This document shows, one piece after another, positions 36,417 through 49,200 of a stretch of 64,000 nucleotides of DNA. The stretch's first letter is position 1. Each line of letters begins with the position of its first letter. The position numbers and the translations under genes were made by a program. This DNA comes from Chrysomallon squamiferum. Its lineage: Eukaryota; Mollusca; Gastropoda; Neomphalida; Peltospiridae. Where the stretch lies: the NCBI GenBank assembly GCA_012295275.1, contig CM022669.1:5844419-5908418 (forward strand), in the 5' to 3' direction. The notes beneath the pieces are model-generated. The model did no database searches. It was not told where the DNA came from and was given only the letters and a program-made list of their open reading frames with translations.

Positions 36417-38162
36417 TGTTGATGGTAATAGTAATAGTAATACTTGAAACATCTTGTGTATTTCTAAACAGTATATTTTATTTGAGATTCAACATCATCT
36501 GCAGTATGTTTCTTCAATTTTACACACAAATTATTTGTCTAAAACTACACATCCCTTTGTAGTTACAATAAACAGGCATAAATACTGTTTAACTCTCTCG
36601 GATATTAACATTAATATATTTTATAAACACCATTCCTTCATTCTTTTTTCAGACTAGGGAAACCAATTCATCTACAACAGTAATAAAAGTAGCATGTTTT
36701 ATTTATAAATCTTACCCTTGCATCTACTGTTATAGTTTGGATATCTTTGTCTTTGCCCTCAGTCTTGGTTGCCTTGACGATATAGCCTGATATTGGCTGT
36801 ACATGGTCATGCACATGATTTCTGTAAAAAAAAAAAAAAAATAATAAAAAAAAAAAATAAAAATAATAAATAATAAAAATAAATAATTAAATGAACCTGA
36901 TAAAATATAATTTATTTTCCACGATTTCAAAAATACAGTTTTTTTTTTAAAATGACATGCCCTTCTGAGAAAGAAGCTGCACCTGACAAATGTAATAAGA
37001 TGATTTTACATTTGTTAAATTTCTTTAAGTTTTCCTAATTTTCTGAAAATAATTTTTATTCTCTTGCAGTGGCAATTTATGGAGTGGTTTCCCTGTTGCA
37101 ATGACACCCTCAAACAAACAAAATAATAAAATAAAAAATGATATAATAAATAAAACTGAGGTCAACATGAATGTCCCCTCTCATACTCTGAATAATTTTT
37201 TAAATTGACCTGGATGCCAACTTTACAGTTTAGTTTGCTGATGTAGTGCATATGGCAGCAGAATCAACAAAAAGACAAACACTGTAAAATTTATATTTTT
37301 AAGTTATAAACATATTTTTTGGAAACCCTCCCCTTTTATCTGAAGTATAATCTACGCCTATGTTGAAACATTTTCTGAATATTCAGAAATACTTTTCTAA
37401 ACTTCTCCTTAAAACAATAAAAGCTAAATATATTTATAGTGATATGCAAGACTCATAAAAATTATGTTTGCAGAAATTTGAATATCAGAATCTGATACAT
37501 CGATATATTCTATATATTTAAATAAACTATTAAAAAAATAATTTGTTTCTGGGTAATTCAGTAAATGAGTACATGGCACTCACAATTACAGTGTCAGTCA
37601 ATGACTGTCAGTAATATGAATAGACAATGTCAGAAAAATTATAATCATTCAAAATCAGAAAAATAGTTAAGTTAATACTACTATAACTGTAGTCTGTTGT
37701 GGTTTTTTTTTTAGTTACTTATAAGTTATAAGTACTAAGTAGGGATTTTAATTATTGCAAGTTTAAAAATTTAAATTTTATTTTATTTTGTCTTTCTTAC
37801 TTTTTATTATTATTATTTCATTTATTTATTAATTTATTTATTTATTTTATTATAAAGGATTGTGAACAATAATTAATTGTGAATGCCACTGATCAAGATA
37901 GATTCATAAAACTAAAAATTAAAAATTTAAACAGTAAGCTGAGAAGACTATTTATCTAAAATAAATCTGACCGTTCCATAAATGCAGTTACAAAGTTATC
38001 ATTTAAATCATCAAACTACAAACTACAAACTAGTTCTTACTGTCACTTTAACTTACAACTAAACCACATATTTTCAGTATTGGTGCATTACCTGAATGTC
38101 AAACATCCAGTAGATTTTGATAAATAACTAAACAACCTTGCCGAAGAACGTACTGCCGCCAT
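34179..38162 (-). CDS. NDUFS4: NADH dehydrogenase iron-sulfur protein 4, mitochondrial (complex I)
   Basis: Accessory subunit of the N module of mitochondrial respiratory complex I, needed for its assembly and stability. Five exons (38162-38092, 36821-36716, 36171-35996, 35604-35531, 34282-34179) join to 177 codons including the stop, giving 176 residues against 175 in human. The start [17 protein letters not shown] is a basic, Ser-rich mitochondrial presequence. Diagnostic family stretches are [43 protein letters not shown] and [12 protein letters not shown], ending TRISTK. All introns have consensus sites. The gene is complete and looks intact; it is convergent with ADAMTS and divergent from the acyl-CoA synthetase gene. 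Confidence 0.97.
35531..35604 (-). CDS. NDUFS4: NDUFS4 exon 4
   Basis: Acceptor TTTATAG, donor GTAAGT. It encodes [20 protein letters not shown] and CEQN. Confidence 0.96.
35996..36171 (-). CDS. NDUFS4: NDUFS4 exon 3
   Basis: Acceptor CTGCCTTAG, donor GTGAGT. It holds the most conserved block: [28 protein letters not shown] and RWENPLMGW. Confidence 0.96.
36716..36821 (-). CDS. NDUFS4: NDUFS4 exon 2
   Basis: Acceptor TTTTTTACAG, donor AGG|GTAAGA. It encodes the poorly conserved N-terminal linker ending [10 protein letters not shown]. Confidence 0.93.
38092..38162 (-). CDS. NDUFS4: NDUFS4 exon 1, mitochondrial presequence
   Basis: ATG at 38160-38162 in the context GTCATGG; donor CAG|GTAATG in phase 2. 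It encodes [17 protein letters not shown] and TGCLTFR. Confidence 0.9.
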
Positions 38163-38258
38163 GACAGAAATTCTTTGACCTTATTTCTACGACCTTCATT
38201 AAGATGAGCACCCTGTTTGTTTCTTGTTTACATTCTTCCATCGTGAACCGTTTTTGCG

Positions 38259-38259
<1 letters not shown>

Positions 38260-38321
<62 letters not shown>

Positions 38322-38335
38322 GCATACACAAACAC
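38260..38335. repeat. (CA)n microsatellite near the NDUFS4 promoter
   Basis: A CA run about 100 bases upstream of the NDUFS4 start codon. His/Thr and Val/Cys frames across it are artefacts. Confidence 0.9.
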
Positions 38336-38493
38336 ACCACACACACATACAAGCATACAAACACACATATACAACATACTCATATAACATGTTTGCACAA
38401 ACAAATACACCATAGTGAGAACTGATAAAAATAATCATTTTGAATTTTTAAAATTTATGTATTTATTTATGTATTTATTTGTTTGTTTGTTTG

Positions 38494-38538
<45 letters not shown>

Positions 38539-38789
38539 GTTGTTGTTGTTGTTGTTGTTGTTTCACTTTTTTCTTATATTAATATTCAGCACGAATGATG
38601 AAATCGTTTGTTTCGGTCTTTGGAGTTACTGCATGCTACTGGATATGTAACAAAAAAGAAATTATATTCTTATTAGTATTATTAGCCACTGACCTAGTAC
38701 ACATAAATTATATACTGTCGTGTTTTTCCTCTGTCATTGTATCTTTAGAGTCGACATCTATTAATAGTTAAGATTACGTGTGTTGAATT

Positions 38790-39697
38790 GTGTATATTAT
38801 TTGTTAAATGCCATACATAATTAAACACAGAATTGAACTGGCTGTCTACAATGCATTTGCTGAAAATGGTGACTTTGCAAAAGTGGATAACATGATGTTG
38901 AATCTGTTTACGTTTTTCAAGAATAGTGACAAGTGTTGGAGAATATTACTACTTATTGCAGAACGGTTAGGGGTTCTAGTGCACGTATACCGAAAGCTTC
39001 TGGTACACGATTTCAAATTCTGTTTGTTCTGAACCATGTTCACCAGGGACAAGAGGCTGTGAAACATATAAGAACAAAACTGATCCCAGCAATTTCAACA
39101 CAGCTGATTAAATAAATGCATTCTTTCAATGACCATATCTTCAAGGAAATGAAAAATAGCTGATCACACTCAGTGGAATATATCTGATCCAAAATATTGC
39201 CTGAAACAGATGTGATAAAAATAACCTGCAGTGAACTAATGTGTGTAGAGGACTTTCTTGCTACTACAACATCAGATTCAGAGGACTTGGATGATGCTCG
39301 AAGTGAAACAATTGATACTTCAGACACTGATGACAGTGACAACTCACAGTGCTAACTGAAACAAGTTCATCATTCAGATTCTCATATCAATATTGTTTGA
39401 TGAGTTAAGTAAAACAATAAAACAAAACAAATTGCCATGATTTGTTTTATTGTGTTGTTTAGTTATAAAATGCAGTACACTATACCTATACACAAAGTAT
39501 TAATACAATGAAAACAGTGATATGGATAAATAACAAATATATTATACTGTTCACCATGCATGTATGTAAGGGATTTCACAACAATAATAACGGGAATCGT
39601 AAACTTGATAAATTTGTGGTAACCTATAGGTTACCAGGTCCTGTTTTGTGGTAACCTCTAAATGGGTTACCAGACACGATCCTTATTTCGATGCCTG
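38790..39697 (+). mobile_element. Decayed hAT-like transposase remnant with 3' inverted end
   Basis: A frame from 38808 reads HRIELAVYNAFAENGDFAKV, then MLNLFTFFKNSDKCWRI. After a frameshift near 38975 a second frame continues with PKASGTRFQ. This is the HRLEL ... LYxxFKNS ... GTRW layout of ZNF862-like hAT transposases. An acidic Ser/Asp-rich tail ends at about 39355 with TAA. The right end, TTATTTCGATGCCTG (39683-39697), is identical to the end of the element at 20452-21005, as is most of the preceding 60 bases. I found no matching left end, so the 5' boundary is uncertain. Confidence 0.7.
39618..39635. repeat. Perfect 18-bp palindrome in the transposon right end
   Basis: GGTAACCTATAGGTTACC. 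It lies in a 32-base insertion relative to the copy at 20.9 kb and duplicates the nearby subterminal hairpin arms GGTAACC ... GGTTACC. Confidence 0.85.
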
Positions 39698-41433
39698 TAA
39701 TAATAATAATAAAAAAAAAAAAAAAAAAACTAACCCCCAACACACAAACAAAACAAACGAAAATAACACACACACACACCTGTATGTAGTAATCACGTGA
39801 TGTGCGTGTGTGTGTGAGAGAGAGAGACAGAGATTCTCTTACGAATAGATAATTGAATGCTAGTAGAGAAGATAAAAATGAGTATCGTAAGCATACTAGT
39901 CAAATTCCCTCGACCTCCCCTTGTGTATATTTTTATGAGCCCTTATATATATATATATAGTGTGTGTGGGTGTGTGTACGTGTATATGCACAGATATGTA
40001 CATATGCATACAAGCACATACATATACATACATGCTTACATACATACATATATACACACACACATATATACATAAATGTTAATGTGCAGAAACTGTCTGA
40101 GCCTACACTCGAAGATATTAATTAGCTTGACATTCTATTTACATTCCAGGTGACGCATTATGTAAATTCAGATACAGATAGCAGTTTTATGTGAGCTAGG
40201 TAACAGAAAAATGCTTATTTTTCTTGAGTTATTTTAAACTGAGTTATATGTAACGTACTGGTTGAAAACAAGCTCACAAATTGCTCTGTGAGTCAAGAAC
40301 AGCAAATATTCTTTGTTTTAATCTACCTAAAATGTACCTTTAGTGAAATAAAGAAAATAATATTTTATATTCTGGATGTTTCCACGTTATACTTTGTTTA
40401 ATATTTATTTTGCCTTCCTGTCTTAATTAATAACAAAGTATTAGTGTCGTCAGAACAAATGCATCTGTCATTCAGCCGTGCACAAGATGACATCATGACT
40501 TCAGTTTTGAAGGAATAAAATGTAAAATGACAGCGTCGACATCCCAACTTTTTTTTGTAACATTGTTATTTTATTATGATACTTTGTTATAGCCCAGAAC
40601 AAAATAATAAGTATAAATACATTTCTCTGACTATTTATTTGTAGTGTCAGAAGTACGTTTAATATGAAGCAAGCTTCCTAGAAATTAGAGTTCGTTATTT
40701 ATATAGCTAATTATTTTGTATTGTCTCTGTTATATTGTAGAATCAGTGGGTTAATAATTGTCTTATTTCGAACAGATCAGATATATATATATATAAATAC
40801 ATATATAAATACACACATATATATATATCACATTGATGTAGGATATCTAATATATATATATATTTAATTTGAATTGGTGAGTTTACGGAATCAAGTTTTA
40901 ATCTGTCTAAAGTCTGGCAAACGTCCTTATTGTTTTAGCCATTATTTTCTTTTTGTTGTTTCGGTTGCCACACTAGACATATCTGTATGAAGCTAAGAGA
41001 AAGTGTGTGTTTAAGAAAAATCTTAAGTATTGACATCTGATGGACGATAGCCCGTACTGAGACTTAAATTCGTAATCTGAGAAAATCAGATCTTAGTTAC
41101 ATTAATTATCACAGCTTGCTCTCTATAATTAACGCTTTTTAACAACAGTTATTCAGGTAACGTTTAAAGAATACAGATATCTTAAACATATATAAATATC
41201 AGTGCAATAAAACATGATTTTTCTATTTGCTTAAAATTAAAATGAAACCTTGGATAACTCTGACGTTACCCTTGAGGCCAAAGACAAACACTAAACATGT
41301 CAAATCATCAATTATCTACCAATCGGTGCACCTTGCAAACGAACAATCTGTACGAGGATATCCACGGAGCCATTCAGATTTAATGCAGATAAGGTGATTC
41401 ATAACTTATAGGCTTTCTCTCTCTCGCAGTGTT

Positions 41434-41440
41434 TATATAA
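41434..41440 (+). promoter_or_regulatory. TATA box of the SLC27A gene
   Basis: TATATAA in the context GTTTATATAAAG, followed after about 25-30 bases by the probable transcription start region and then by an exon with a consensus donor at 41607. Confidence 0.6.
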
Positions 41441-41464
41441 AGCTCCATATTGCCCAGTGACTAT

Positions 41465-41606
41465 TGTGTTTTGCCAACGATACGCACTGTGGATCTCGAA
41501 AATGGGTGACCGACGACAGAAAGTTCACCGCCAGCGTTGTTGACAAACAAGTTACATTTTCATTCGTCTGCTACCTCGTTTGCGGAACACACCGTCGCAA
41601 AAGCAG
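41465..41606 (+). other. Predicted non-coding first exon of SLC27A, with a short uORF
   Basis: Placed between the TATA box and a strong donor, CAG|GTACGT (41607). The 5' boundary is estimated from the TATA distance. It has an ATG at 41502 opening a 13-codon frame that ends TGA at 41541-41543. Confidence 0.55.
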
Positions 41607-42448
41607 GTACGTAAACATCATCTTTTCTTTATGACACAGTTTAAAATGCGTTATTTCCTGCTAAATGAATATTATTAAATTGCACGTTTTGATTGTAAAA
41701 CTGTAGGTCCTTGCAGCTTGGAAAGGGAGGCCATGCTTTACAAGTTCGCAAATATTATTCGTGAATGGGAGTTGTTGAAGGTTTTCATTTTATGGCTTTA
41801 GTTTTTATCACTGTCACAGGGAAGGATGTCAAACTTAGGAAGTGAAAAGACAAATGTAGTGAATTTTATTCACACATGCTCTAATGTAAAGACTGTAGTT
41901 ACGTATTATGATCAAAATGCAAGAAAAACATAAATATACTGATAAATATATAAATCAATAAATATGTATGAATGTATAATACAAGCCTACAATGTAAAAA
42001 AAAAATAATAATAAAAAAATAAATTTATTTAAATATTATAATGAAGCAAATACATATACATGTATATAATCATAAAAATGCAAATTATGTAAATATATAT
42101 ATATATGTGTATGTGTGTATTCCTTCTCGTAAAAAATAAATATTTATGCATACAAAACTATAATCATGAAAATGCCTCTAATTAACGAATTATGTAAACA
42201 GACATGGATAGTTAAACGTGATAAACGATGTGAAATTCCACTTCACTTGAATCTGTGTATCAGCGTTTGTAAACAATGTCCGCCGCAGGGATCACTGGTT
42301 AAAGACACGCACAAGTGCATACGTCCTGTTATCAAACCTACTTAAATATTTGTGACATAAAAAAATTACGAAGCATTACGAAATTTTTCTCTCACAATAA
42401 TAAACTGTCTGACAGTTATTTTAATGAGTTTTATTTATTTATTTATTT

Positions 42449-42483
<35 letters not shown>

Positions 42484-42749
42484 ACAATTTAAAAAAAAAA
42501 ATTAGTCTGAAGACCGCATCGTTTTTCATATTTTCAGAATTAATCTTTCCATAGGCTATTTTTAATATGTGTTATTATAAAAGCTACCTTTATGGATTCA
42601 TGCAATATTAATGAGTATACATATTAAGCGACACATACAACAGATTTATGAACACATAAAAACAGACTCCTTGGTTATTCATTTTGAAAAGCAACTAAAC
42701 CGTATTAATGCATAAAGATGAAAAATGAAAAAAATATACCTATGTGTGT

Positions 42750-42847
<98 letters not shown>

Positions 42848-43522
42848 CTTTCGAATAGATAATTTAATACAAGTAGAGAAGATATTATGATAAGGGTATC
42901 GTAAACAAACAAGAAACAGTTCAGTTGACCCCACCTTGTGGAGCCGCCCATGTATTTACACAAGCTGACACACAAGTTAACGTTTTCACATAAATCAGAA
43001 ACAAAAGGGTTAATCTGAGTCGATCAAAGTACGGTCACCCGAATGACACAGCTGGCATTAATAATGATGGAAAACTGTTATGTGAACTAATTAAAAAAAT
43101 AATAACCTTTGAAATGTATAACCCGTCATAGACAAATGGTATTCTAGTATTCCGCTGTTAAATATTGTTTGTGTAATACCAATATTATTATTTTGATTAA
43201 CGGTTTTTAATACTCTAGCATTACTGAATTTTAGTGTTTACTGTACTGACGTTAGTTTTAATACAGTTAATGTGTACAATATGAATTTTTTTTTGTTGTA
43301 TATATTAAACACTATTAGTGCAAAAAATACATATACCCACACACGCGCGTTCACACACACCCAGACACACCCGTCTCTATTTACTGTCTTCTAATTTTCT
43401 GAAGAAAGTGTCTAGGTTTTTTCTCCGTGTCAGAGGTGCATACATTTTGTGCAGACGTACATTTTTTGCTAACAGTTAACTATTTAATATTTTGAATTTG
43501 TTTTAAAAATCTCTTTCTGCAG
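41607..43522 (+). other. First intron of the SLC27A gene (predicted)
   Basis: Contains AT-rich sequence, a poly(T) run near 42451-42482, and an uninterrupted (GA)n at 42754-42844. It ends at the acceptor TCTTTCTGCAG six bases before the start codon. Confidence 0.6.
42754..42844. repeat. (GA)n microsatellite, about 45 units
   Basis: An uninterrupted GA dinucleotide run. Confidence 0.95.
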
Positions 43523-43527
43523 CGACA

Positions 43528-43888
43528 ATGTTCTACGAATGTATCGGGGTTGTCGCCGGTCTGGCGCTGACGTTGTACGTTGCGGTGCAGCTGTGGTGTC
43601 CGTGGATTCTCTACGACATCGTCTACATCTGGAGGAGATTCAAGATAATAAGATGCACACGAAACAGAATACGCAGACGTCAGTTCATCATTGACAGTTT
43701 CGAGCGTCACGTGCAAACCAGACCTAAGAAAACTTTTATCATCTTCGAAGACGAACATTTTAGCTACGAAGACGTCGACGCCAACGCCAACAAAGTGGCA
43801 AGGCTAGGTCTAAATCTAGGTCTCAAACCAAAGGATGTCGTTGCCATAATGATGCACAATGGACCGGAGTTTGTGTGGACCTTTCTAG
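43528..43888 (+). CDS. SLC27A: SLC27A coding exon 1
   Basis: Acceptor CTTTCTGCAG at 43522, ATG at 43528, donor CTAG|GTTTGT in phase 1. It has the membrane anchor, [20 protein letters not shown] and [10 protein letters not shown]. Confidence 0.94.
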
Positions 43889-44691
43889 GTTTGTCGATTA
43901 TAAAAAGATATGGAGATTAAATAATAGAAATAATTTCACAAACAAAAATAATTTAGAAGTACATTCTACATATTTAGGCCATTTGCACAAACATCCATTT
44001 TAAAGTGTATCTGTATATGTGTTTGTATATGTGACTCTCGTTCTATCTGTATGTACGTATGTATCTGTAAATCTGTGTTTATTAAGTTTAATGAGTCTAT
44101 GTCGTTATATAAATTCACGCATGCACGTATACATAATATTCAAATTGATATGTATGTGTATTTTCAGATTCTTTACAGCTTAATTTAAATATATGTATAT
44201 ATGTAAGGTAATTTCTTATTTTAAATATATTTTTAATTAATTAATTTAATTTATTTATTAATTATTATTATTATTTTAATTTTATGTAATAACGTTATTA
44301 TTATTATTTTTTTTTTTTTTCAGGTTTTCAAAAGATTGGAGTTACGATTTCTTTCATTAATTATCATCTGAGGTTCACGTCGTTGGTGTATTCAGTAAAA
44401 AGCTGTAATCCGAAATTTTTAATTGTAGGCAAAGGTATTTATTAATCATAGCTTTTCTCATGTTAGCAGTAACAACCATAACGTTTTACTACCGTTAAAA
44501 GTATTTTCATTTGTCTTTGTTTTCCTTTTTTGCTTTTTATATTTTTTCCAATCTTTTATTATTTAATTATTTATTTATTTTTGGCATTAAAAGTAAGTTT
44601 GTAAACTGATTTTATTTTGTGTGTGTGTGTGATTTTTATTTTATTTTTTTATTTTCATTAAATTAAATTAAATTAAATTATTTATCTTATT

Positions 44692-44738
<47 letters not shown>

Positions 44739-45978
44739 TGTATTACAGACGACACACTTACGAAAGCTCTCACTGAAATTCGCAGTGAAGTCACTAAAGA
44801 AAACATGGTGGTTTACGAATATGACGATTTCATCAAGATGGCGGACGACATGCCACGTGACACCGTCGATCCGGAAATCAGAAAATGTCTGACTATGTCT
44901 GATATATCTACCTTTATTTTCACGTCTGGAACAACTGGTACGATTACTTTTTTGAAAAAAAAAAAAAAAAAAAAAATCCCCAAAAAACAACCAAAAAAAA
45001 CCCCAAAACATGAGAAACTTGGCTTTTATATGATGTGGACAGAAATGATTCTACAGATGATTGTTTAAATGAATAACTACATAACAGCATATAACTAATT
45101 TTTCTAACAAACGATTTTTGAATATGCAAAAAAGAAACGAGCACCCCACACACATACACACATTCACACCCACATACATATATATATATATATTCAAACA
45201 TACACAAACATTCAAACATTCAAGCATATATACACACACACAAAAAACAAGCTACAAGCTACCGTTTACAGTCTCCAACCCACAAACAGAAATGCACGTA
45301 TCATGACTTTTTATCAAAACTATAAATAGTACAAATGGACCAACAATAAGACTTGTTTCAAAGCAGAACCAAGCAGACAATTTGCTAGCACAAATCTCGA
45401 CTATTCGTTCACACACTCACATACACAACACCTTTAACTATACCTCCTCTACAAACAGATACCTACTCACCCATCGAGCACACGCAAACACGTAGTCACA
45501 CGGTTTTTCTTCGAGTATTTTTATTTTTAAATGTTTATATTCTCTGTGTTAAGGTTTACCCAAACCAGCGGTGATCTCCCATCAAAGGAATCTGATGGGG
45601 GCGTCTGCTTTCGAAATATTTGATTTCAGTCCCGATGATGTATTGTACGAAACTCTGCCCTTGTACCATGCTGCCGGTCTGAACCTGGGAGTTTTAGGAA
45701 CCATCTCAAAGGGTGAGTCACCAATTTTTTTAAAGATACATTTTGATACGGTTCAGGCGTTAAACACACAGAAAATGTCTGTCTTGTTTTGTCCACATTA
45801 ACTGAAAAGTTTGATCTGACGATACATCAAAGACATAAAATTATATTGCAGTTATTTTTTAAAAATTCTCTTCCATTTTCAATTAGATGCTATACCTTGC
45901 TGGTTGGTGTCTGTCCTCATTGTGGTCAGTGTAATGAAATAATAGCATTAGTCCAGAAATTAATTAAGTTGTTTTTCC

Positions 45979-46009
<31 letters not shown>

Positions 46010-46073
46010 AACGTCTGTTTGTGTATGTGTGTATTTGCGTATAAGTACACAAACATAAATACAAATACAATTA

Positions 46074-46122
<49 letters not shown>

Positions 46123-46256
46123 ACTGAAGTATCCTATGGAATCGGTAATGTAAATTAAACCATATTGAAAAAATTGTTCATCTGATGCCCGTCTATCACC
46201 TTATTTCTCAGTTTTGTTGTCTGTCTCTTTAACTTTGTGTATGATCACTAATGCGT

Positions 46257-46295
<39 letters not shown>

Positions 46296-49200
46296 ATTGT
46301 AATGATTTGTTTCAGGCGCTACTGTGGTTCTGGGACGCAAGTTTTCTGTGGGCAAGTTTTGGTCTGACTGTAGGAAACACAACGTGACGGTCATTCAGTA
46401 CATCGGAGAAATGTGTCGCTATCTTGTGAGCACGCCACAGGTAACACAGATTTTATGTCGACAGTAAACTGCGTTAAAGAGAGACTCAATACGTTGCCGA
46501 TAATCTACGAATACCAGCTTTGAAATATTGACGAGTTAATGCATAATGATATTAAATTGAAACGAAACGAAATACAAACAATAGATAAATAAATAAATAA
46601 AATAAATAAATAAATAAGATACATATATATAAAATAAATAAAAACAAAAATATTTTCTTTTTTTGTTTTTCTTGCCTTCTTTATTTATTTCATTCGTATT
46701 TTAACAGCATCCTCTAGACGGAGAACATAAAATTCGGGTTGCTGCTGGTAACGGACTGCGCGCTGACATCTGGACGCAGTTCCAGAATCGATTCAAGATT
46801 CCCGAAATTTACGAATTTTACGCATCTGTTGAAGGAAACACGAACTTCATCAACATCTTCAACAAAGTGGGCGTTGTGGGAAGGCTGTCGCCACTGCTGG
46901 TAAATCCATACTGTTTTTAACCACAAACACACGGTTATCCATTCCATTAATCACGAGAGCCAGTTAGTGTCACTATAAAATCAGATCTGTACTCTTTAAT
47001 CAAAGGCAGTAGTAAAGAAGACGTCAAGGGAGTATATCTACTGAAAACTACGTCTGCATCAAGCACTTTAATTGTGACTATAGGCAAGCACTGAATCTGT
47101 CCAAACATCTGACACCCATCTTTCAGATAACTTTACGATAAAATCAGTTAAAAAATACCAGTCAAGTTAAACAGAAAGTATTCTTCCCTTGGAAGTTCCG
47201 CCCATACCTAAGTTTCTCCACTGGAAGGTGTGTATATATTTCTATTTTGTTTCCTGGCATTTTTTTTATGGCACTGACTGGATTTCGTAGTTAACAGAGG
47301 TTTAATATCTGTACTTTCTACTGTAATTTATAATACAGAAGTTTGAACTATAAAGACAAACACTTTGAAATGTAATTTGAAATCGGAATAATTTCAAGTA
47401 CAATTTATAATTCATACATTTTTAGCTTTGATTTGTAATTTTGTACATGTTGGTATACAGTTTTTGTAAATAAGTATAGGTTCATCTTTTTATTGTAATA
47501 TAAACAGCCTGAAGTGGTTAATAAAATAAAATAATGTTTGACATTAATTTGTACAGCTGCTATGATGTAAAACTTACAGTTTCAGCTGAAGTTTGTAACA
47601 CGTACCTAATAATTTCGGCTTTAAAGACAGAATGTAAACTGTAATTTGCAATCTTTGTTACAGAGACGCTTGACGTTCAGTACGCTGATAAAGTACGACT
47701 GCAGAACACAGCGAGCAGTTAGGGACTGCAATGGCAGGTGTGTTGAAGTTGGGCCCGGTAAGTTAAGCACGACTTTGTGGTTGTCACGTTTACCACGAGC
47801 TTCTCTAACTCTTTGTAACAAACCTAACTGTAAGAAAAAAAAAAAAAAAAAAAAAAATAATAATAATAATAAAATGTTCAGAAACAACTAACTTAAATTG
47901 CAGTTTTTCCTTTTCTTTTTGTCACTTTGTAAATAACTAACTGGGTATTCAGACTTTTTTTTCCTTTTTTGCATTGTTTATTTATCTTTTATGTATTTAC
48001 CCTGGAATAAAATTTGTAATGACCATGTGCATAATGCCTAGCCGCCGCAACTGACAATCATTTCTTCATCACCATTATTATTATTATTATTATTATTATT
48101 ATGCCTGTTGCAGTTAATATTAGTCATCATCATCATGATCAACGTCATCGTCATCATCATCGTTGTGGTCATTGTTATCGTCATCATCATTATTTCAGCA
48201 TGATATATCAGTAGTAATATTAGTAGCAATAGGATTCATAGCTAATATTATACTCAGCAGTGTTTATTATTAGTTGTCACGTCAGTAATTTGATGTAATT
48301 TCTATTTCAGGACATGTCGGCCTTCTCATTTGCTCCATCACTCGCTTAACTCCATTCGCGGGTTACTACAAAAAACCGAAAGAAACGGAAAAGTGCATAC
48401 TGAGAAATGTTTTCAAAGAAGGCGACGCGTACTTAAACTCTGGTGATTTGTTTTACGTAGACAGCGAATATTTCATTTACTTCCAGGACAGAATAGGTGA
48501 CACGTTTAGGTGAGTTTGTTGTGATATCTTTACTACTGGTTACGCTTAATTATTTATTTATTTATTTTATTAAAATAAAGCTATTTCCCGGCGAGCGATC
48601 GCAGCTATATCATTTTTGTTGAAACTTTTGATTTTTTCGCTGATACAACTGATGGCAGACTGGTTCGTAGAAATCTGGAAATATCCAAAGAATTTTTCTT
48701 CATTGGAATGTTCCATACATGATGATACTCATCCATATTTGACATCGCTGTCACCAAAATAAATTGTTCTTGCCTTTCCTGCGGTTTTTATTTATTATTA
48801 ACATTACGGTAACGCACAGAAAACTAATTTGTTTTTGTATCTCAACAGATGGAAAGGAGAGAACGTATCTACGTCAGAGGTCGCCAATGTCATGTCTGAG
48901 ATTGGCTTCATTCATGACGTGAACGTGTACGGGGTTAACGTGCCAGGTTTGTTTTGTTATTTTTGTGTGAAACTGATGTATTAAACTCACTCTATGATAC
49001 CTCGTTATTCAGATTTTAAACTAGAACTGCATTGAAGTGAAACAACGTATTTATTTTATTAATAAAATCAAATGAATATATACTAGTTATAAAACTTCGC
49101 CTCTCTCTCTCTCTCACACACACGAGAAAATTAGTATTATTATTATTATTATTATCTTTGCTATTTTAACTGTGCTATTTCCAAACTTGTCAATTCCGGA

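Larger units (their letters stand above)
38163..41433. other. Divergent intergenic region, NDUFS4 to SLC27A
   Basis: Shared 5' flank of two divergent genes. It contains (CA)n at 38260-38335, (TTA)n/(GTT)n at about 38498-38562, a decayed hAT transposon at about 38790-39697 and AT/CA microsatellites at 39945-40080. No other exon was seen. Confidence 0.7.

Noticed and set aside
39040-39342. 100-codon minus-strand frame
   Set aside because: Antisense to the acidic tail of the transposase remnant.
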